The notes under the pieces: generated by a model
Seen by the model: the letters and a program-made list of their open reading frames with translations, nothing else
What the model was told of the DNA's origin: nothing
Database searches by the model: none
NCBI RefSeq assembly: GCF_019649055.1
Contig: NW_026570224.1
Span: 496,001 to 560,000 of the forward strand
Direction: 5' to 3'
Origin: Paramacrobiotus metropolitanus
Taxonomy: Eukaryota > Tardigrada > Eutardigrada > Parachela > Macrobiotidae
DNA: 64,000 nucleotides
Shown: piece by piece, positions 23,292-36,152 of the stretch
Numbering within the stretch: the stretch's first letter is position 1
Layout of the letters: every line of letters starts with the position of its first letter
Translations under genes and position numbers: made by a program

Positions 23292-25224
23292 TTACGAGGA
23301 CGAACCAGTGGAACCGGCCGGGGAAGGCATTCCGTACGGAGATGCGGGAGAGGGCATGGCGGGGGATCTAAACTGTCCAGGTTGCTGTGTCGGAGAGGGC
23401 ATTGAATACTGACCAGAAGGAAGGGGCGCCGTATATCCTCCTTGAGAGTAACTGTTGGAGGGGGGCTGCATCATGCCGGAAGGATGCTGCGCGGGGACAT
23501 GCTGCTGCTGATGTTGCTGTGACTGGTGGTGCATCTGCTGTACAGATTGCTGCTGCGATACTTGCGAACCGGGATATTGCACTTGCTGTTGCTGCTGTGC
23601 GTAATTATCCATGTACATCCGAGACTGGTAATTACCCTGTGGCCGCTGTTGCTCGTGGACCGGACCTGACCGAATAAAGCAGTTTGCAGAAAACGAAAAT
23701 TTTTTTCAAATTTAAACACACAAAAAACAGAAATATCCGCGCAATTCTAAAACTATGTACATGTATCAGGTCAAATTCTGAAGGAAAAACACTTAAACTC
23801 AATAAATAACTGCCTGACCTTGAGGCGCAGCAGGACGATAACCGGGAGGTATGCTCCGTTTAGGCTGCATTTGGGGTGGAGGCATTGCAGCGTAGTTAGG
23901 GTCACTGCTTTCTTGAGTAGGATAACCATATCCGCCACCATAATTTTGCGTGTTGGCACCTATTTCGTCAAATAAGCAAGGGCATAAACACATCTGGTCA
24001 TCACCACGCATCAAAGCTCAAAAAAGGATGCTGGACAAATAAATCACTCACCCCTTGTTGGCACACTGTAAGGGTAATTCATGGGAGGAGGCATGGGATT
24101 ATTCGTCACATTCCCTGTCGGTGATTGCTGTTGGTGCTGAGACGTTACCGGATTGCTCGCTCCCATGGGAGAATTGGCCATATATCCTTGTGCGTAACCC
24201 TGTGGTCGCGATGGACCGTTGGCCGTCGGCTGGAACGAGAGATTCGGCGATAAGGGCTGACCAGGACCCTGTGTGCTTTGCGTCAGGGGGGAGTACACCG
24301 GTTGCGGTCGAGGCTGCTGCGCTGGATGACCGTACGTGGAATGCGGCGACGGCTGCGGGAACTGCTGCTGTCCATTGGCCATATACGACCCTGGTGGAGG
24401 ACTCATTTGGGGTGGAGTGCCTTGAGATGTTGGCCTCAACATATGAGGACTTTGGGAAATTCGAGAATGGTGTGATGGTACCGGTTCAGAAGGAGGCGGC
24501 ATAGAATTAACGGCAGGCGGTTGGGCCGCAGCCGGCTGCTGCTCAGTTAAACCGTTGAGATACAGGATATTTTTGTTTAGAACCGGCATTAATTCACCAA
24601 ATACTTCCGATCGACCGTCCATAATGGCTTGATTAATTTGCAGAATAATCTGAGCATTCTGTTCAAGCATCTAAAACAAATCAAAGGAACGTTCTACAGT
24701 TATTCAGTCAACTGAAGTACAACACCGTATGAACCATGCTATTATCGTTTGTACCTTAGAAACTGTATCACGGTCGTTCGTGGGATGAACACTGGTCGAG
24801 GGCGACGGACTAGAATGACTGTAACCATTCTCCACAACAGGACCCGCCGGTTTGCCCGGTTGGGAATAATTAAACGACGAAGGGGTCCGACACCACCAGG
24901 GGAACTCGTTAGCCCGTTGGATCGGCCCATGGCACCGGGGACAGGGGGTGCAGAATGCATCGGCATATTGTTGTTTCCGTAGTTCATTCCGGGAGGCGGT
25001 GCCATTCCCATGGACATGGCGTCTCTATAGCCCGGATAATATGCCCCAGGGTTCTCCCCTGGGCGGGACATCATTGCAACATCTTGATTTACACCGGCGG
25101 TACGCAGTTGTGCATCGTCAAAAATATGATTCGGCTGCGATTCAGCCGATCCAGATGAATTAGAAGAACTTCGCTTGCGCGACTTCGGTTTCGGATTTTT
25201 GCTCGGCATCTTTCTCGATACCAT
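23292..25224 (-). CDS. SS18: SS18-like transcriptional coactivator (SNH plus QPGY-rich domain), apparent frameshift
   Basis: SS18 is a coactivator subunit of BAF (SWI/SNF) chromatin remodellers. Exons 25224-24755, 24670-24052, 23959-23819 and 23665-23292. The SNH domain begins at the exon 1/2 junction (SK then MLEQNAQIILQINQAIMDG and NKNILYLNGL), matching the KMLDDNNHLIQCIMD...LVYL of vertebrate SS18. The rest is Pro/Gln/Gly/Tyr/Ser-rich, ending in a Gln-rich block and MPSPAGSTGSSS. The first 157 codons precede SNH, where vertebrates have about 20. Exon 1 has two halves in different frames that meet at a run of four C (24882-24885 on the plus strand). One added base would join them and also restores the exon phase, so this looks like a homopolymer error or a true frameshift. 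No GT...AG intron with the right phase fits. The start could be 25224 or the next ATG at 25209. Confidence 0.78.
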
Positions 25225-27400
25225 TCCACTTCCAACGAACTATCCAATCATCATCCACAATCGGGATTCTTCTAACAGGATTGAATAAAACTTAATTTTC
25301 CAGAGGCAAGACTAAAAATTATGGATAACATAACAAAACATGCCTTGCACGACTAAGTCAAAAATTAACAAATTTCACGTTTCCGCTACATAATCGTGGC
25401 AATCATTAAAAGCTTACACCCACTGCACAACGACAGATCGCCTGAAACTGACTGAGGAGGATCCAGATGTAAGAACGGATAATAAAAAAGCATTTACGAA
25501 GAAAACGTACGCTGTGGAAACTAATAAAATTAAAGTACACAAACCTACAACATGCAGAATACAACAAGGCCAGGAGAAAGAAACCACATACTTAGGTCGA
25601 ACTGTTAATGAGCTTTCAATAAACCGCGAATGCTTCAGCAGCGAGAGCTGGGTTTCATGATGGTTAAACACGCTCCCAGTGCTTCAAATGCATCCATAAA
25701 TAGAAAGATTCCTGCTTCCAACGACGCGGAATCCGCGAAAGAGGTTCGCACACAAAAATCCGAAACTTTCACATGATGCACAAATCAAAATTCCCTAAAA
25801 ATTAGCTGTCGTCAGTCTTGTCACACTTATGATGAGAAACAAGTAGAACCCAAACAATGCTCATCTGCGCTGGTGATTTTTCAATTTGTCTCTCACTTAC
25901 TGTTGCAGCTATAAGAGCAGAAGAGCGAGGATTAAGCAATTAGTGATAATTAATCCAGGGTCCCTGAATCAGGCCTTCGAATTGTGAAGTAAGAACATCA
26001 ACAACGCAGTATGATCCGTAAAGATCCAGTTTCTTGCCAAGCTCACGCGAGGATCATCGCACAGCTCCAGCCTCCAGGTGACCTCTGGTATATAGATACT
26101 TCCACTACAATCATTCCTCAGCTTTCTCAAGATAAATACGCACCAAGGTTTTCGTTCCGTAAGCATCAAAATCTAAAATTTCACAATAAATACACCACAC
26201 TTCTTTTGGCATTCATACGATACGTTGAAAGGACCTATTGATCCCGAATAAACACAGTGAGGGACGTACAGAAATTCACGGCATCAGTAAAGTTTTCCAT
26301 TTTCGTAGTTAGCACACGGAGAGGTTGTCAAGTTCAGTTCCGAGATGAGAGATCTATACGTCTCCAGTTGTAGATGGCGCTACCATAGGATATCTCTGCA
26401 TGGCGCATGTCAGGTGCGTCACGTATCTAGGGTATTCGAAGATAACCGGCTGGATTTTCACGCAAACTTTAGTTTGCCGTTTAAAGACAATAATGATTTC
26501 AGACTCGTTTTCTTTAGTAGGAAAGGTGCATTAAGTTCAAAATTTGTAACCATTTCCAGTTAGAGATATCCCGAGCCAAAACAGTTAACTCAGTTAATGC
26601 AACTGTATACAAAAAAACAATTACTACACCTTTCTATATGCCTCGTTTCGCAAGTAGTCGGCTACTACTCGTTACTGCTTCCGCTCCGAGGCTGATCTCC
26701 TGAAGTCAGTTATGAACTGTGACACTGTCCCAGAATCCGGTTAGTTTTAGGACTGCGCAAAATTATGAATCCTAAAAGCCTCGAAATGTATACCGTTTTC
26801 CAAGCCCAAATTTACAACGTCTTTAAAATCCAGTTCTTTCAGTAAAAGAAGCCCGGTACTGACTATTTCTGTCCTGGATTTATGGTATACCTACTGTAAT
26901 CTGGCTACTAGAAAAATGTTTTCAATCCTCTAAACCCAGTCCTCCTCCTCCACTACCCGTAGCGCTAGCGGATGTCGCCATTCGCCAATTTGGAGTAAAG
27001 CTACTGTTCATGTCCAATTGTCCATGTTATAGTTTGTGGAATAATAAACTTCGCTAATCAGAACGTTTTCGAAACTAATTTACCGGCATTACTGATTACT
27101 GATTACTACACATGCACTTGTACCGTCATTCGTGAGTTGGTCAGCAACTAAATATTCTACATACGTACTTAACTTGACCCAAGTCAGCAAAATTTATTAA
27201 CATGAGACGCAAATACTATATCTCCAGAAGTGCAAAACAAGATGTTTCTACAGCTATTAAGCTATATAAAACCAATCATTTGTTAAAAAATGGAAAACCA
27301 ATAAACGAACGAGAAAAGCAACAAAGTGTCCACTTTGAAATCAGATAGCAACCAACCGTCAACTTTGGCTGGCAAACTAACTAAAAAAATTCATACTGTT
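25225..27400. other. Gene-free stretch upstream of SS18-like
   Basis: About 2.2 kb. It should contain the SS18-like promoter and perhaps non-coding first exons. I find no coding frame, repeat array or RNA gene that I can defend. Confidence 0.45.
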
Positions 27401-28947
27401 TTACGAGAGTGTTTCTATAAGGGAATCTCTCATCTGCGTTGCGATTGCGGAAGGGTGATGCCCTTCCGTCAGCCTAAACACCGATTCTATAACCGAAATC
27501 TCCGTGCTAGTTGTGTCCAATCCACAAAACGCTATCCAGTCATTTACCACCATTCCGCCTCCAATAACGTCACTTCCCCGATTAACCGTGCCAGCCTACA
27601 AAGAAAAGGCGACATAATTAATCACAGCAGAAAGTAATTACCATAAACCGCTACTATCGTCGACCGGCATAAATGAATAACGACGCCAATATCAATTTAA
27701 AATTAAACAAACAGACGTCAGCTCGAACGAATAACTTTGTCAGATAGGGTGGTCTCGTGGTGCAATTAACGGTTTTGAGCCTTACAACGAGAGGCACTTG
27801 TAATAATGATGATAATTCGTCCTGATCTTCGATTTTCGTACGGGAATGCACCAATCCACCTTGATTGCTCAACGCACAATAGCTTCCAACAAGGACATTT
27901 TCTGCAACCGCATGCCGGAAAACCTCCACTTTTAAAACGTCAGCAATAATTTCCTCAGTTTCCTATGGAGAAAAGATAAATAAGAAAAATACGTAGTCAG
28001 AGGACCACCCAAGGACAACGAACCCGAACCCCTATACAAGCTTTCGTGTAACTGTGAAAACTACAAAAATGAAATGATTATAAACCCTCAATCCTATCTG
28101 CCACAGTTCACAACAAAATCGTATCAGCGACACAGATACCGACAGCATGCGGTAAATTTCTTACTCTGTCCAAATCGGGATGGACTAAAGCCACATAGTC
28201 ATTGCAAGCGATCACATTTCCCAGAGCGGACAGGCGCTCTTCCACTCTCTGAATGGCAACGGCATCCGGAAGACTGTTACGAATATGCTGCAGCTCCTGA
28301 TCCGTTGTGGCGTAAGGTACAAGGAGACCGTTCCGATTCCCTATGAAACAACGTGAAGATTACAGATTCATAGATCAAGAATTACTTAAATTAATTATGT
28401 AATGCCTAAATTTACGATTACATTTTTTATGTCGTGCGACTGCGACTCTGTTGTCCTTTCAATGAATGATGTGAATAAAAAGGGGAAAAAATAGAACACA
28501 GGCCTAATACCTATGTGAAATCCCAATTTAATTCTGCCATTTGCTATTAACGAGCAAATCGTTTAATATTTAAGTAACTTAACTTACCGGCAGTCAAACG
28601 ACCAATTATCCGACTACCGCCAATCGATGACTGAAAAACGGGAATTGAGTCCGCTAGATCCGCTTCAAAAGTGCTAAACAAGTACAGCAGTACGTATTAA
28701 TCATTCACAGGTCACGATAAAACATATGGGTGCACCAAATAACTGTTAAAAGCTTAAGACTCAAAGTCAAGTGTTTTAAAGCCATCAGTTAAGATCTCTA
28801 CAGTCTACAGTACTCGTACGCAAACAAGATGATTAAATACCTGTAGAAATTTTGAGCTCCTCCGATCGCCACCATGCAATATGAATTGGTAAGTTTGGTA
28901 AAAACTCCAATTTCGTTACTGCTCTCGAACTGCATACGAACAGCCAT
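27401..28947 (-). CDS. EIF6: Translation initiation factor eIF6
   Basis: eIF6 binds the 60S ribosomal subunit, blocks early joining to 40S, and is needed for nucleolar 60S maturation. Exons 28947-28841, 28673-28588, 28340-28165, 27962-27786 and 27595-27401 give 246 residues, one more than human. Identity to animal eIF6 is very high throughout: [110 protein letters not shown] and the MRDSLIE end. Together these form the five-fold pentein pseudosymmetry of the factor. The start ATG is directly before AVRMQFE, as in all eukaryotes. It is divergent from APRT. Confidence 0.98.
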
Positions 28948-29664
28948 ATTGAAATAAGGAGAACCCAAAGTTGGGTTCAGAAACCTGAAGGACTAGTTCG
29001 GTCCCACCGGACGCGTCTCTTGCGGAGTTACTGCAAAACTCAAGACTTCCGCGATATGTACATACGCGCACAGCTGTTGTCGCGCCAAGTTGGAAAGTGG
29101 AACCAGTTTGTTTTCTCGAAAACCAATAATGGTATCAAAAACAACTAGTCTAGCGGTAACTGTACTCAACAGTCAACTAACTATCCTCTATTAGTTTTTA
29201 AAAAAATGATTAGTTATCAACTTATCACTTATCACCGTTACAGCATCACTAGCACACTTTTACAGAATATGTATGATGTCATTCACTCTCCAAAATATTC
29301 CTGTTGCCACCCTTATGCGGAAGTGATGCTTACGCGCTGTTCCATAGTTCACCGCTCGACATCTGGTTGAGAGATACTACTAAATTACTAATACGAGCCA
29401 CAACAGTTACCTGCTAAATAACTAACCAAAAACCATTCAATTTACATTTATGTATCTTGACTCTGGCAAAACTGCCGGAAAATTTGGGGGTAGTACCGTA
29501 CCTGGTACCTTTTAGCCTTCGGGCCCTTATCCTTTGTATTTTTGCTTTCAGAGTCAACGGTTAAGTTTGCAAATGTAAGTATGATCAGCTTATCTGGAAT
29601 TCGCTGTGCCGTGCTTTCAAAATTTTTTGCAATATTACAGACTTTACAGTAGTATTGCTGAGGA
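28948..29664. promoter_or_regulatory. Shared upstream region of EIF6 and APRT
   Basis: 717 bases between divergent start codons. No coding frame I can support. The promoters of both genes are expected here. Confidence 0.45.
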
Positions 29665-30849
29665 ATGACGGAACAGGAATTAACCGATCCTCGATTGAGA
29701 CAGATAGCGTCCTGTTTTACAATCCACGACGACTTTCCCATCAAAGGCGTACGATTCAGGTTTGGAAGAGCTTACCATTAGATCAGATTTTATACATATT
29801 TATTGCAAATTTGTTAAGATATACTGTAACCTGGTTTACTTTTACTCTGGATTACAGTCATTTCACCGGGCGTAAGCAACAAAGCAAGTATTAAAATTAC
29901 GCCAGGAGCGAGTTGTTATAATTATGTTTAACTCTATTATTTAAAACTTACGTCATCAAACTCTCGTCAGTAAAGTACAGGAACCGGAATGCACTTACTG
30001 CCTTTTACAGGAACATTTTGCCACTTTTCCGGAATCCGGAAATTTTCCAGCTACTTGTTGACGTGTGCGTTGAACGAATCAAAGAAAAGTTCGGTGGGCC
30101 TATCGACCTGATTGTCGGTCTGGAATCACGAGGATTTTTGTTTGGTCCATCGGTTGCATTAAAACTCCGTTGTGGATTCGCCCCAATCAGGAAGCCAGGA
30201 AAACTGCCGGGAAATGTGGCGCGTGTTGAATTCGCCAAAGAATATGGCAAAGTATAGAACACTGACTTACGGAAAATTAATCATAAGATCATATTAATTC
30301 ATAGAAGGCTATGCAGTTATTAAGTGGGTAGATTATGATTTCCACTTTGTCGGTTTCCGTGATTCGTAATTATGCTAGCGCGAAACGTATTGAATTGTAT
30401 TTTTGCGAGGAGTGGCACAGGTTGAGGATGTAATGACTCTGGAATGATAATTTTCTTGTGCTTTGTTGTGTGGACTGCTTGTAGCTATCTGTATGTTCAC
30501 ATCACTTCGCAAGATATTGTTGTTCGATTTACTTATGAACGACGAATATCTTGTCGCTTGGTGTGATTTTATTTCATTGTTTTCGCGAAGCATTAAAAAA
30601 CCCTAATTGTAATCTTTACAGGATGTTTTTGAAATGGAAGCCGGTGCTATCAAACCTGGTCAGGGTGTGGTTGTGGTGGATGATGTTTTGGCCACCGGTG
30701 GATCCATGGCTGCTGCGTCAGAGCTGGTTCGCCATGAAGGCGGAAAGCTATTGGGATGTTTTATTGTTGTTGATTTGTCGTATTTGCATGGTCGTCAGAA
30801 ACTGCCACCAAGTATTCCCTGTGAAGCTTTGTTCTCATATTCCAGTTGA
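29665..30849 (+). CDS. APRT: Adenine phosphoribosyltransferase
   Basis: APRT joins adenine and PRPP to make AMP in purine salvage, in the cytosol. Exons 29665-29759, 30011-30251 and 30622-30849 give 187 residues (human 180). The fold and active-site marks are clear: DDFPIKGVRFR at the N terminus, IVGLESRGFLFGP, a basic RKPGKLPGNV flexible loop, EYGKD, the PRPP-binding VVVVDDVLATGGSM motif, and LLGCFIVVDLSYLHGR. Both introns fall between conserved blocks with matching phases. The ATG at 29665 is preferred because it gives the short N-terminal helix typical of the family. Confidence 0.96.
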
Positions 30850-32598
30850 TTCCCCTTCCCTTTGAAGGTAAGAAAGTTCTTGCATGGCATAATTAAATTT
30901 TTTTATTTGCACAGCCACACCACATTCTTCTACAGTAATTGCGCATCTTAAACGAAATTTGGAACAGTTACATTTTCAGTAAGTTCTGCTGATTGCAGCT
31001 GCTACTGCTGTTTATAACTTACTTGTCAGAATATAATTACTTAATTAACATTCTAATGGAGATCGTAGCAGAGTAGATATGTAATATAGTGTGGAGCGGA
31101 AAGGTTTACGTTCAAATCACTTGAGCAACTGCACCTGTTCACCACTTGATTTTCTTGCATTTTGCTCGATCAAATTGCAGGTTCCCCCGCTTTCCCCCTT
31201 CATCAAACCGTACATTGTTATCTTCGGACGGTCACAATTGCAGACTTTTGAACATTACTGTTGATGGATAAATTATTGAAGTGCCTTATTATTTATTTGA
31301 TTAGTTTGAATTTATTAATTGATCATCTGGCTGATCGATGATTGTGCTCACCCGATGTACCATGTCAACACTTGCTGATGCGAGCTGTACACTACTATTA
31401 TGTTGTTACCGATACTTCTGTGCTTATTGTCAATCTTCCTTTTTTCCCTTGTTTTGATGGTTTGATAATCTGCTGTGCCGACTCTTCGTTTCCGGCACAC
31501 CGTTGAGATATTCCTGCCCGTTGAAATGATTTTAACTTTATCAAAAAAGCAGAAGCTACCCTAGTTATTCTAGTTAAAAATTACAGAGTCCAGACAGTGC
31601 TCACTGGTCAATATTTCTCTCGCTCTAGATGAGCATCTGCTGTAAGAATAATATGTTGCAGAATTAATTTTATTGTGTTATGAGGTTTAAAGTCATTCTA
31701 TGAGGTGGCATAAGCTTCCGGAATCCGCATGTCGAATGAGTGTTGCTAATCGAACTGTTGAATACATTTCGTTATACGGTATTTACACCTTTTAAAATAC
31801 CTGCAGTTTACGCAACCGAATTCTCCAACTTTCTCATGCTACCATATACACAAGCCACAGATCCATATTTTTGTTAATTTGGATTTGTAATCATTTGTTT
31901 ACGCCATTGTAAATTTGCAACTTTGCAATTATTTTACTTTGAAGGTGGCTGCAGTTTCTCAATACGTATTAAATTAGGTCAACAAACCGAACCTCTACAA
32001 AATTAGGGTTGGAATAAGCATGGCAGCAAGCAATTAGTACGAATTTTTCGGTTATTTTTCGGCCTGCCATATGATGGCCCCAGGGTTGGGTGAGTCATGG
32101 TGCTTTGAGTTCGTCGATCAGCTGATTGGTGCGCGTATTAGGCATGTCTGCTACGTCATTTTGGCTCTGCTCCAGTTTTCTTTCGGCACACTTATTTGCC
32201 TGCATCTTATTCATTCTTCGCAGTCTAATATGTTGCAACCACCTGCAATCCGTGGGAACTGGATTAGCTGGTTGCTGACAGGACACTGGGATTCAACGTA
32301 CAATCCATACCGTTGGCTATTGTAGTCTGAAGTTTAATTAGATTTTATTTGGTGGAAGCAGCAGCACTGCTCCGTTTATGAACTTATGCAAGTCGGACTG
32401 ACTTTCAAATTTTAATGCAGTTTTCTGTGTTTCGTTGCAATTTTTCGAAGGACTGATTTGCAAGACTCGATGGCATTCGGATTTTCCTTTCCACTGGCCA
32501 TGTGCTGAAGCTGACAAGATAAATCGCCTGAATGCTTTCTCGAACCCTGCACACAACGTTTGCCTACTAGAATAGATCTATTCATTCCGCAGAGAACC
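30850..32598. other. Intergenic, APRT to UCP4
   Basis: About 1.75 kb, AT-rich. A hydrophobic open frame at 32071-32325 is too weak to call. Otherwise nothing seen. Confidence 0.45.
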
Positions 32599-34622
32599 AT
32601 GATTGGTATCTCCCAACCGAAGAACCAGACTACGCTGCAGAGTACTGGCGGCGACAGTATTGCAGTGAAATATGTGTTATCCAGTGCCAGTGCTTTCGTA
32701 GCCGAATTTGGTAACTGCTGCTTTCGATTTCGCTTCCCATCTGCAGATATCTTCATTTTTAAATTGGTGCCGTAGTGACGTATCCTCTGGATTTGGCCAA
32801 GACGCGACTACAGATCCAGGGCGAAAAGAGCGCTTCAGTGATAGCAAATGGAACCAGAAAAATTAGTTCGCCGCAGGCCTATCGAGGGCTGTTCAAAACG
32901 GCTGTTGGAATCGGTAAGAGTCAAGACTCGAAAAACGACTGATTCGTATCCCTTACAAAAAGCAGCTTCCTCGTATATCCAGCTCGGCGATGTTGCATAA
33001 TTATGGTGACAAGAATTAAAAGAACACAGCCTTGTGTTTACGTGGGCAGTACTGAGAATTTTGACAGTTGTGGTACTGTATGTATTTTGCCGTTTCGGAA
33101 TTTGTGATGCTTTTATCTTGTTTTAACTTTTAGTCAAAGAAGAGGGATTTACAAAACTGTGGTATGGATTGCCTCCCGCACTCGTTCGTCATGCAAGTAA
33201 GCAGGAGCGTCTTGAATACCGATGATACTTGGCTGACTGAATTTTTTATTACTTTCCTGTTCCCGTTGTAATATATTTTTTAACGAAGTCTGACATTGTA
33301 CAGTTTATACTGGATCCCGGATGACGATGTATGAACAAGCTCGGGAAAAGCTTTTCCATGCTTCGTCGAAAGATTCCATTGCTTTATGGTAACCGCCCGA
33401 AAACAGACAACAGTTTGAACAGACAAGTTTTTACAACAACTTTTTTTTGAAAATTACTACTCTTTTTTTTAATTACAACTTTTACAGTTACAACTTTTCT
33501 CCTTTAGGCAGGCGACATTCCTCGGCATGACTTGCGGTGGAATTAGTCAAGTGATAGCTAATCCAGCGGATGTGGTGAAAGTGATGTTGCAGATGGAAGG
33601 ACGTCGCAGGTTAGAAGGAAAGCCACCTAGGTATGCATTTGAATTTGGCGAACCTTTTCTTCTAAATTCCTTATGTCGAATGTGTTGGGTTTTCTAATTT
33701 TCGGCGCATTTTCATAGAGTTTTGGGAATGACCCATGCTTTCCAGACTGTGATAGCCGAAAGTGGTTGGAAAGGCTTAATGCGAGGATGGCTTCCTAACA
33801 TGCAGCGCGCAGCGCTGGTCAATCTCGGAGGTGAGCAGTTTTTACACAATAGCATCTCTTGATTGGTTTCTGTAAGTTCTTTCTCTTCAGACTTAACCGC
33901 TTACGATACTGTGAAGCACGCTGTTTTGACGCATACTCCCCTCAAAGATAGCCCTGTGACTCACGCACTGTCTAGTCTCTTATCCGGAATTGTAGCGGCG
34001 ATCTTTGCTACTCCAGCAGGTTGGTGATTTTCTCTTTAGGTGTTTCTGCCTGTGATTATTAATTTCCCCGCGACCAATCCTTGTTGCGTTTAGATGTTGT
34101 GAAGACTCGAATGATGAACCAGCCCTTTGATGCTACCGGAAGGTATCTTCCTTTTCGCACAGTCTTACGCATATTGTGTACATTTTGTGGTTTTGTTGGG
34201 CAGGCCGTTGTTCTATCAGTCTTCTCTCCAGTGTCTTTCCAAAACCGTACGAGAGGAGGGCATGTTAGCCATTTATAAAGGCTTTTTTCCTGCATGGTAA
34301 GCCATACCTTGTTAGCTTTCATGATTTAAAAGATTGACATTTCGCAGACTTTGTTCGACGTTATGGTGTTATTTATGATTACATATTTACTTTCTCTAGG
34401 ATGAGAATGGGTCCTTGGAGTATGACTTTCTGGCTGGTATGGGAATCTGTGTCGAAGAAAAAGATTGATAGGCATTTTGTTGCGGTTCTCGTGATGTTCG
34501 ATTAGTTTTATTCCGTTTGGAATTCTGATGTTCTACTTGACTTGCTGCAGGTGTATGAACAGCTGAGAAGATTGGACAAACCAAGCCACAGTGCTCAACC
34601 AGTGGATACTATTGTTTTGTAA
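32599..34622 (+). CDS. SLC25A27: Mitochondrial carrier, UCP4-like (SLC25A27)
   Basis: Inner-membrane carrier of the uncoupling-protein branch. Eleven exons: 32599-32710, 32776-32913, 33134-33196, 33304-33388, 33508-33630, 33718-33830, 33891-34019, 34094-34142, 34204-34296, 34400-34436 and 34551-34622. They give 337 residues (human UCP4 323). The three mitochondrial-carrier repeats are complete, each with its PxDxxKxR/Q signature: [22 protein letters not shown] and [11 protein letters not shown]. The UCP4-type [14 protein letters not shown] loop follows the second. Other marks are [21 protein letters not shown] and [12 protein letters not shown]. These favour UCP4 over UCP1-3 or UCP5. Substrate and uncoupling activity cannot be read from the sequence. 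The first exon is short and supported by [14 protein letters not shown] leading into TYPLDLAK. Confidence 0.94.
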
Positions 34623-34925
34623 TATTGCTGAAGGCCAGACAGGACTGGTGCTCATGGTCAGTAGGATGGTCCCGGTTCTGTGGTGTTTCTGCTGGTTCGT
34701 TTGAGGTTTGATACGTTGTTTCTTTTCCTTATTGTTCCTTGAAACTTGATGGATTAGCTCTAGAATGTTGCAGATTTTATCTTTTAATATATTTCTGGTA
34801 TTCTGAATTTTATTGCACTTGTATTCATGTAGATAGTTTGTATGCAATTTTGTTGTTTTTACGGAGATTTTAACTGTATTTCACTTCATATCAACTATGG
34901 TAGTCGAACAGAATTTGTTAAACGA

Positions 34926-34931
34926 AATAAA
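34926..34931 (+). promoter_or_regulatory. Polyadenylation signal of UCP4-like gene
   Basis: AATAAA about 300 bases after the stop codon. Confidence 0.4.
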
Positions 34932-35262
34932 AATTAAATCTCAGGATGTTTGTTGCAATTATATTTGAACTTTATTTATGTATTTATGTATACCGAACAA
35001 AATTGAATCGTTATCGAAATAGCTATACATAATATGCTTGCTAAGGAGGAAGTGTGGGAACTGAATTTCTTCCACTACAAGAATCGTTTTAGAGCTTAGT
35101 GATTACTTTAGTAATATGTAATTATAGTTCCTTGAATCGTAAGGTTTGGCAAATACGTAGGCACTTAATCCAAATCTGATCACGGGATGTTGCCCGATTG
35201 TCTTTGGATAGCCCTACGTATTTGAAAGGATTATCACGAGCAGATCGTTTCGATGGCATCAA
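34932..35262. other. Intergenic, after UCP4
   Basis: About 330 bases, AT-rich, with no features I can support. Confidence 0.4.
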
Positions 35263-35629
35263 ATGCTTTTTACCAGTTACTTAAGGGCGTTGAAGTGTCT
35301 TCATGGCGATCGGGTCAAAAAAATCGAACGATCTGGAAAAGTAATGTTGCAACTAATCGTAAGTATAAGTAAAACAATAATGGTTGCTGCCGCATAGTGC
35401 TTCCTCTACTCGTCTGCAGTACGTCGAAGTAGGCAATAGGCATTACACAATTGGCTACCGGTTTGACGGTTATCCAAATTCAACTGTTTTCAATAATATT
35501 TACTGTTACAGCCGACTGAAATGTACGGAAACACCGGTTGATGATTGGTGTCCTAAGTTTAAGCAACGTACCTATACAGTAGTCAGTATCCGGACGAATT
35601 GGTGCGTAGTCATGGATCTTCTGTTCTGA
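35263..35629 (+). CDS. Possible small two-exon gene, unknown
   Basis: Exon 35263-35358 starts with ATG and ends at a good donor (GTAAGT). The next acceptor (CTGCAG at 35414-35419) opens exon 35420-35629 in the same phase, giving 101 residues. The second exon has protein-like composition, with four cysteines in a Tyr- and Asn-rich context (YCYSRLKC, DDWCPKF, NWCVVMD). I see no clear signal peptide and do not recognise a family. The neat splice phase is the main evidence. It could be a real lineage-specific gene or chance. Confidence 0.33.
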
Positions 35630-36152
35630 ACGACAGATTGATCTGATTTCGTAATATCCAATAAAAATTGTGCTGTATCGTCTGTACTGTATACCGAAGA
35701 TCGTGAAGTAGAAATTGTTAGATTCATTTTTTTACAACAACTGTACACCAATTAGTCTTCTTGCAAATCTGCCTGTTAGCGGCATTCATGTTTCCGAATC
35801 ACTGCGATCTGTTTTACAGTAGGTCGTACCGTTCTTGCCGCCAGTGTTTTTTTTTCAGCAAAGTGGTAACATGTCTGGTGCAAGTTAAATCAAAAATTGT
35901 GTTGACTGCTTGATATCCGGTGAAATCGTGATCGCAAATGATAATCGGTTGTTATTATTAAATCCTTCCGCGCTACCTGCGTTACAAGTCGGCAGTTTAA
36001 GATTACTAGCAGGTTGGTGCTATCGTTCATAAATAACAAAGCAGTTAATTCTGGGTGCATTTTATTTTGTTATTGCGGAAAATTATAGGCAGAGGTGAAT
36101 AAGTTCACTGTTGCCTGCTCTATCCAAGACTAGCTCAACGCAGCTCTGACAA
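35630..36152. other. Intergenic
   Basis: About 520 bases with nothing recognisable. Confidence 0.4.

Noticed and set aside
24755-24890. An intron as the explanation for the SS18 frame change
   Set aside because: A GT...ACAG pair of about 78 bases exists, but neither available donor leaves the phase needed by the downstream frame.
27326-27637. 103-codon plus-strand frame
   Set aside because: Antisense to the last exon of eIF6, which is certain.
32071-32325. Hydrophobic 84-codon frame upstream of UCP4
   Set aside because: No homologous features and no splice links; probably chance in open sequence.
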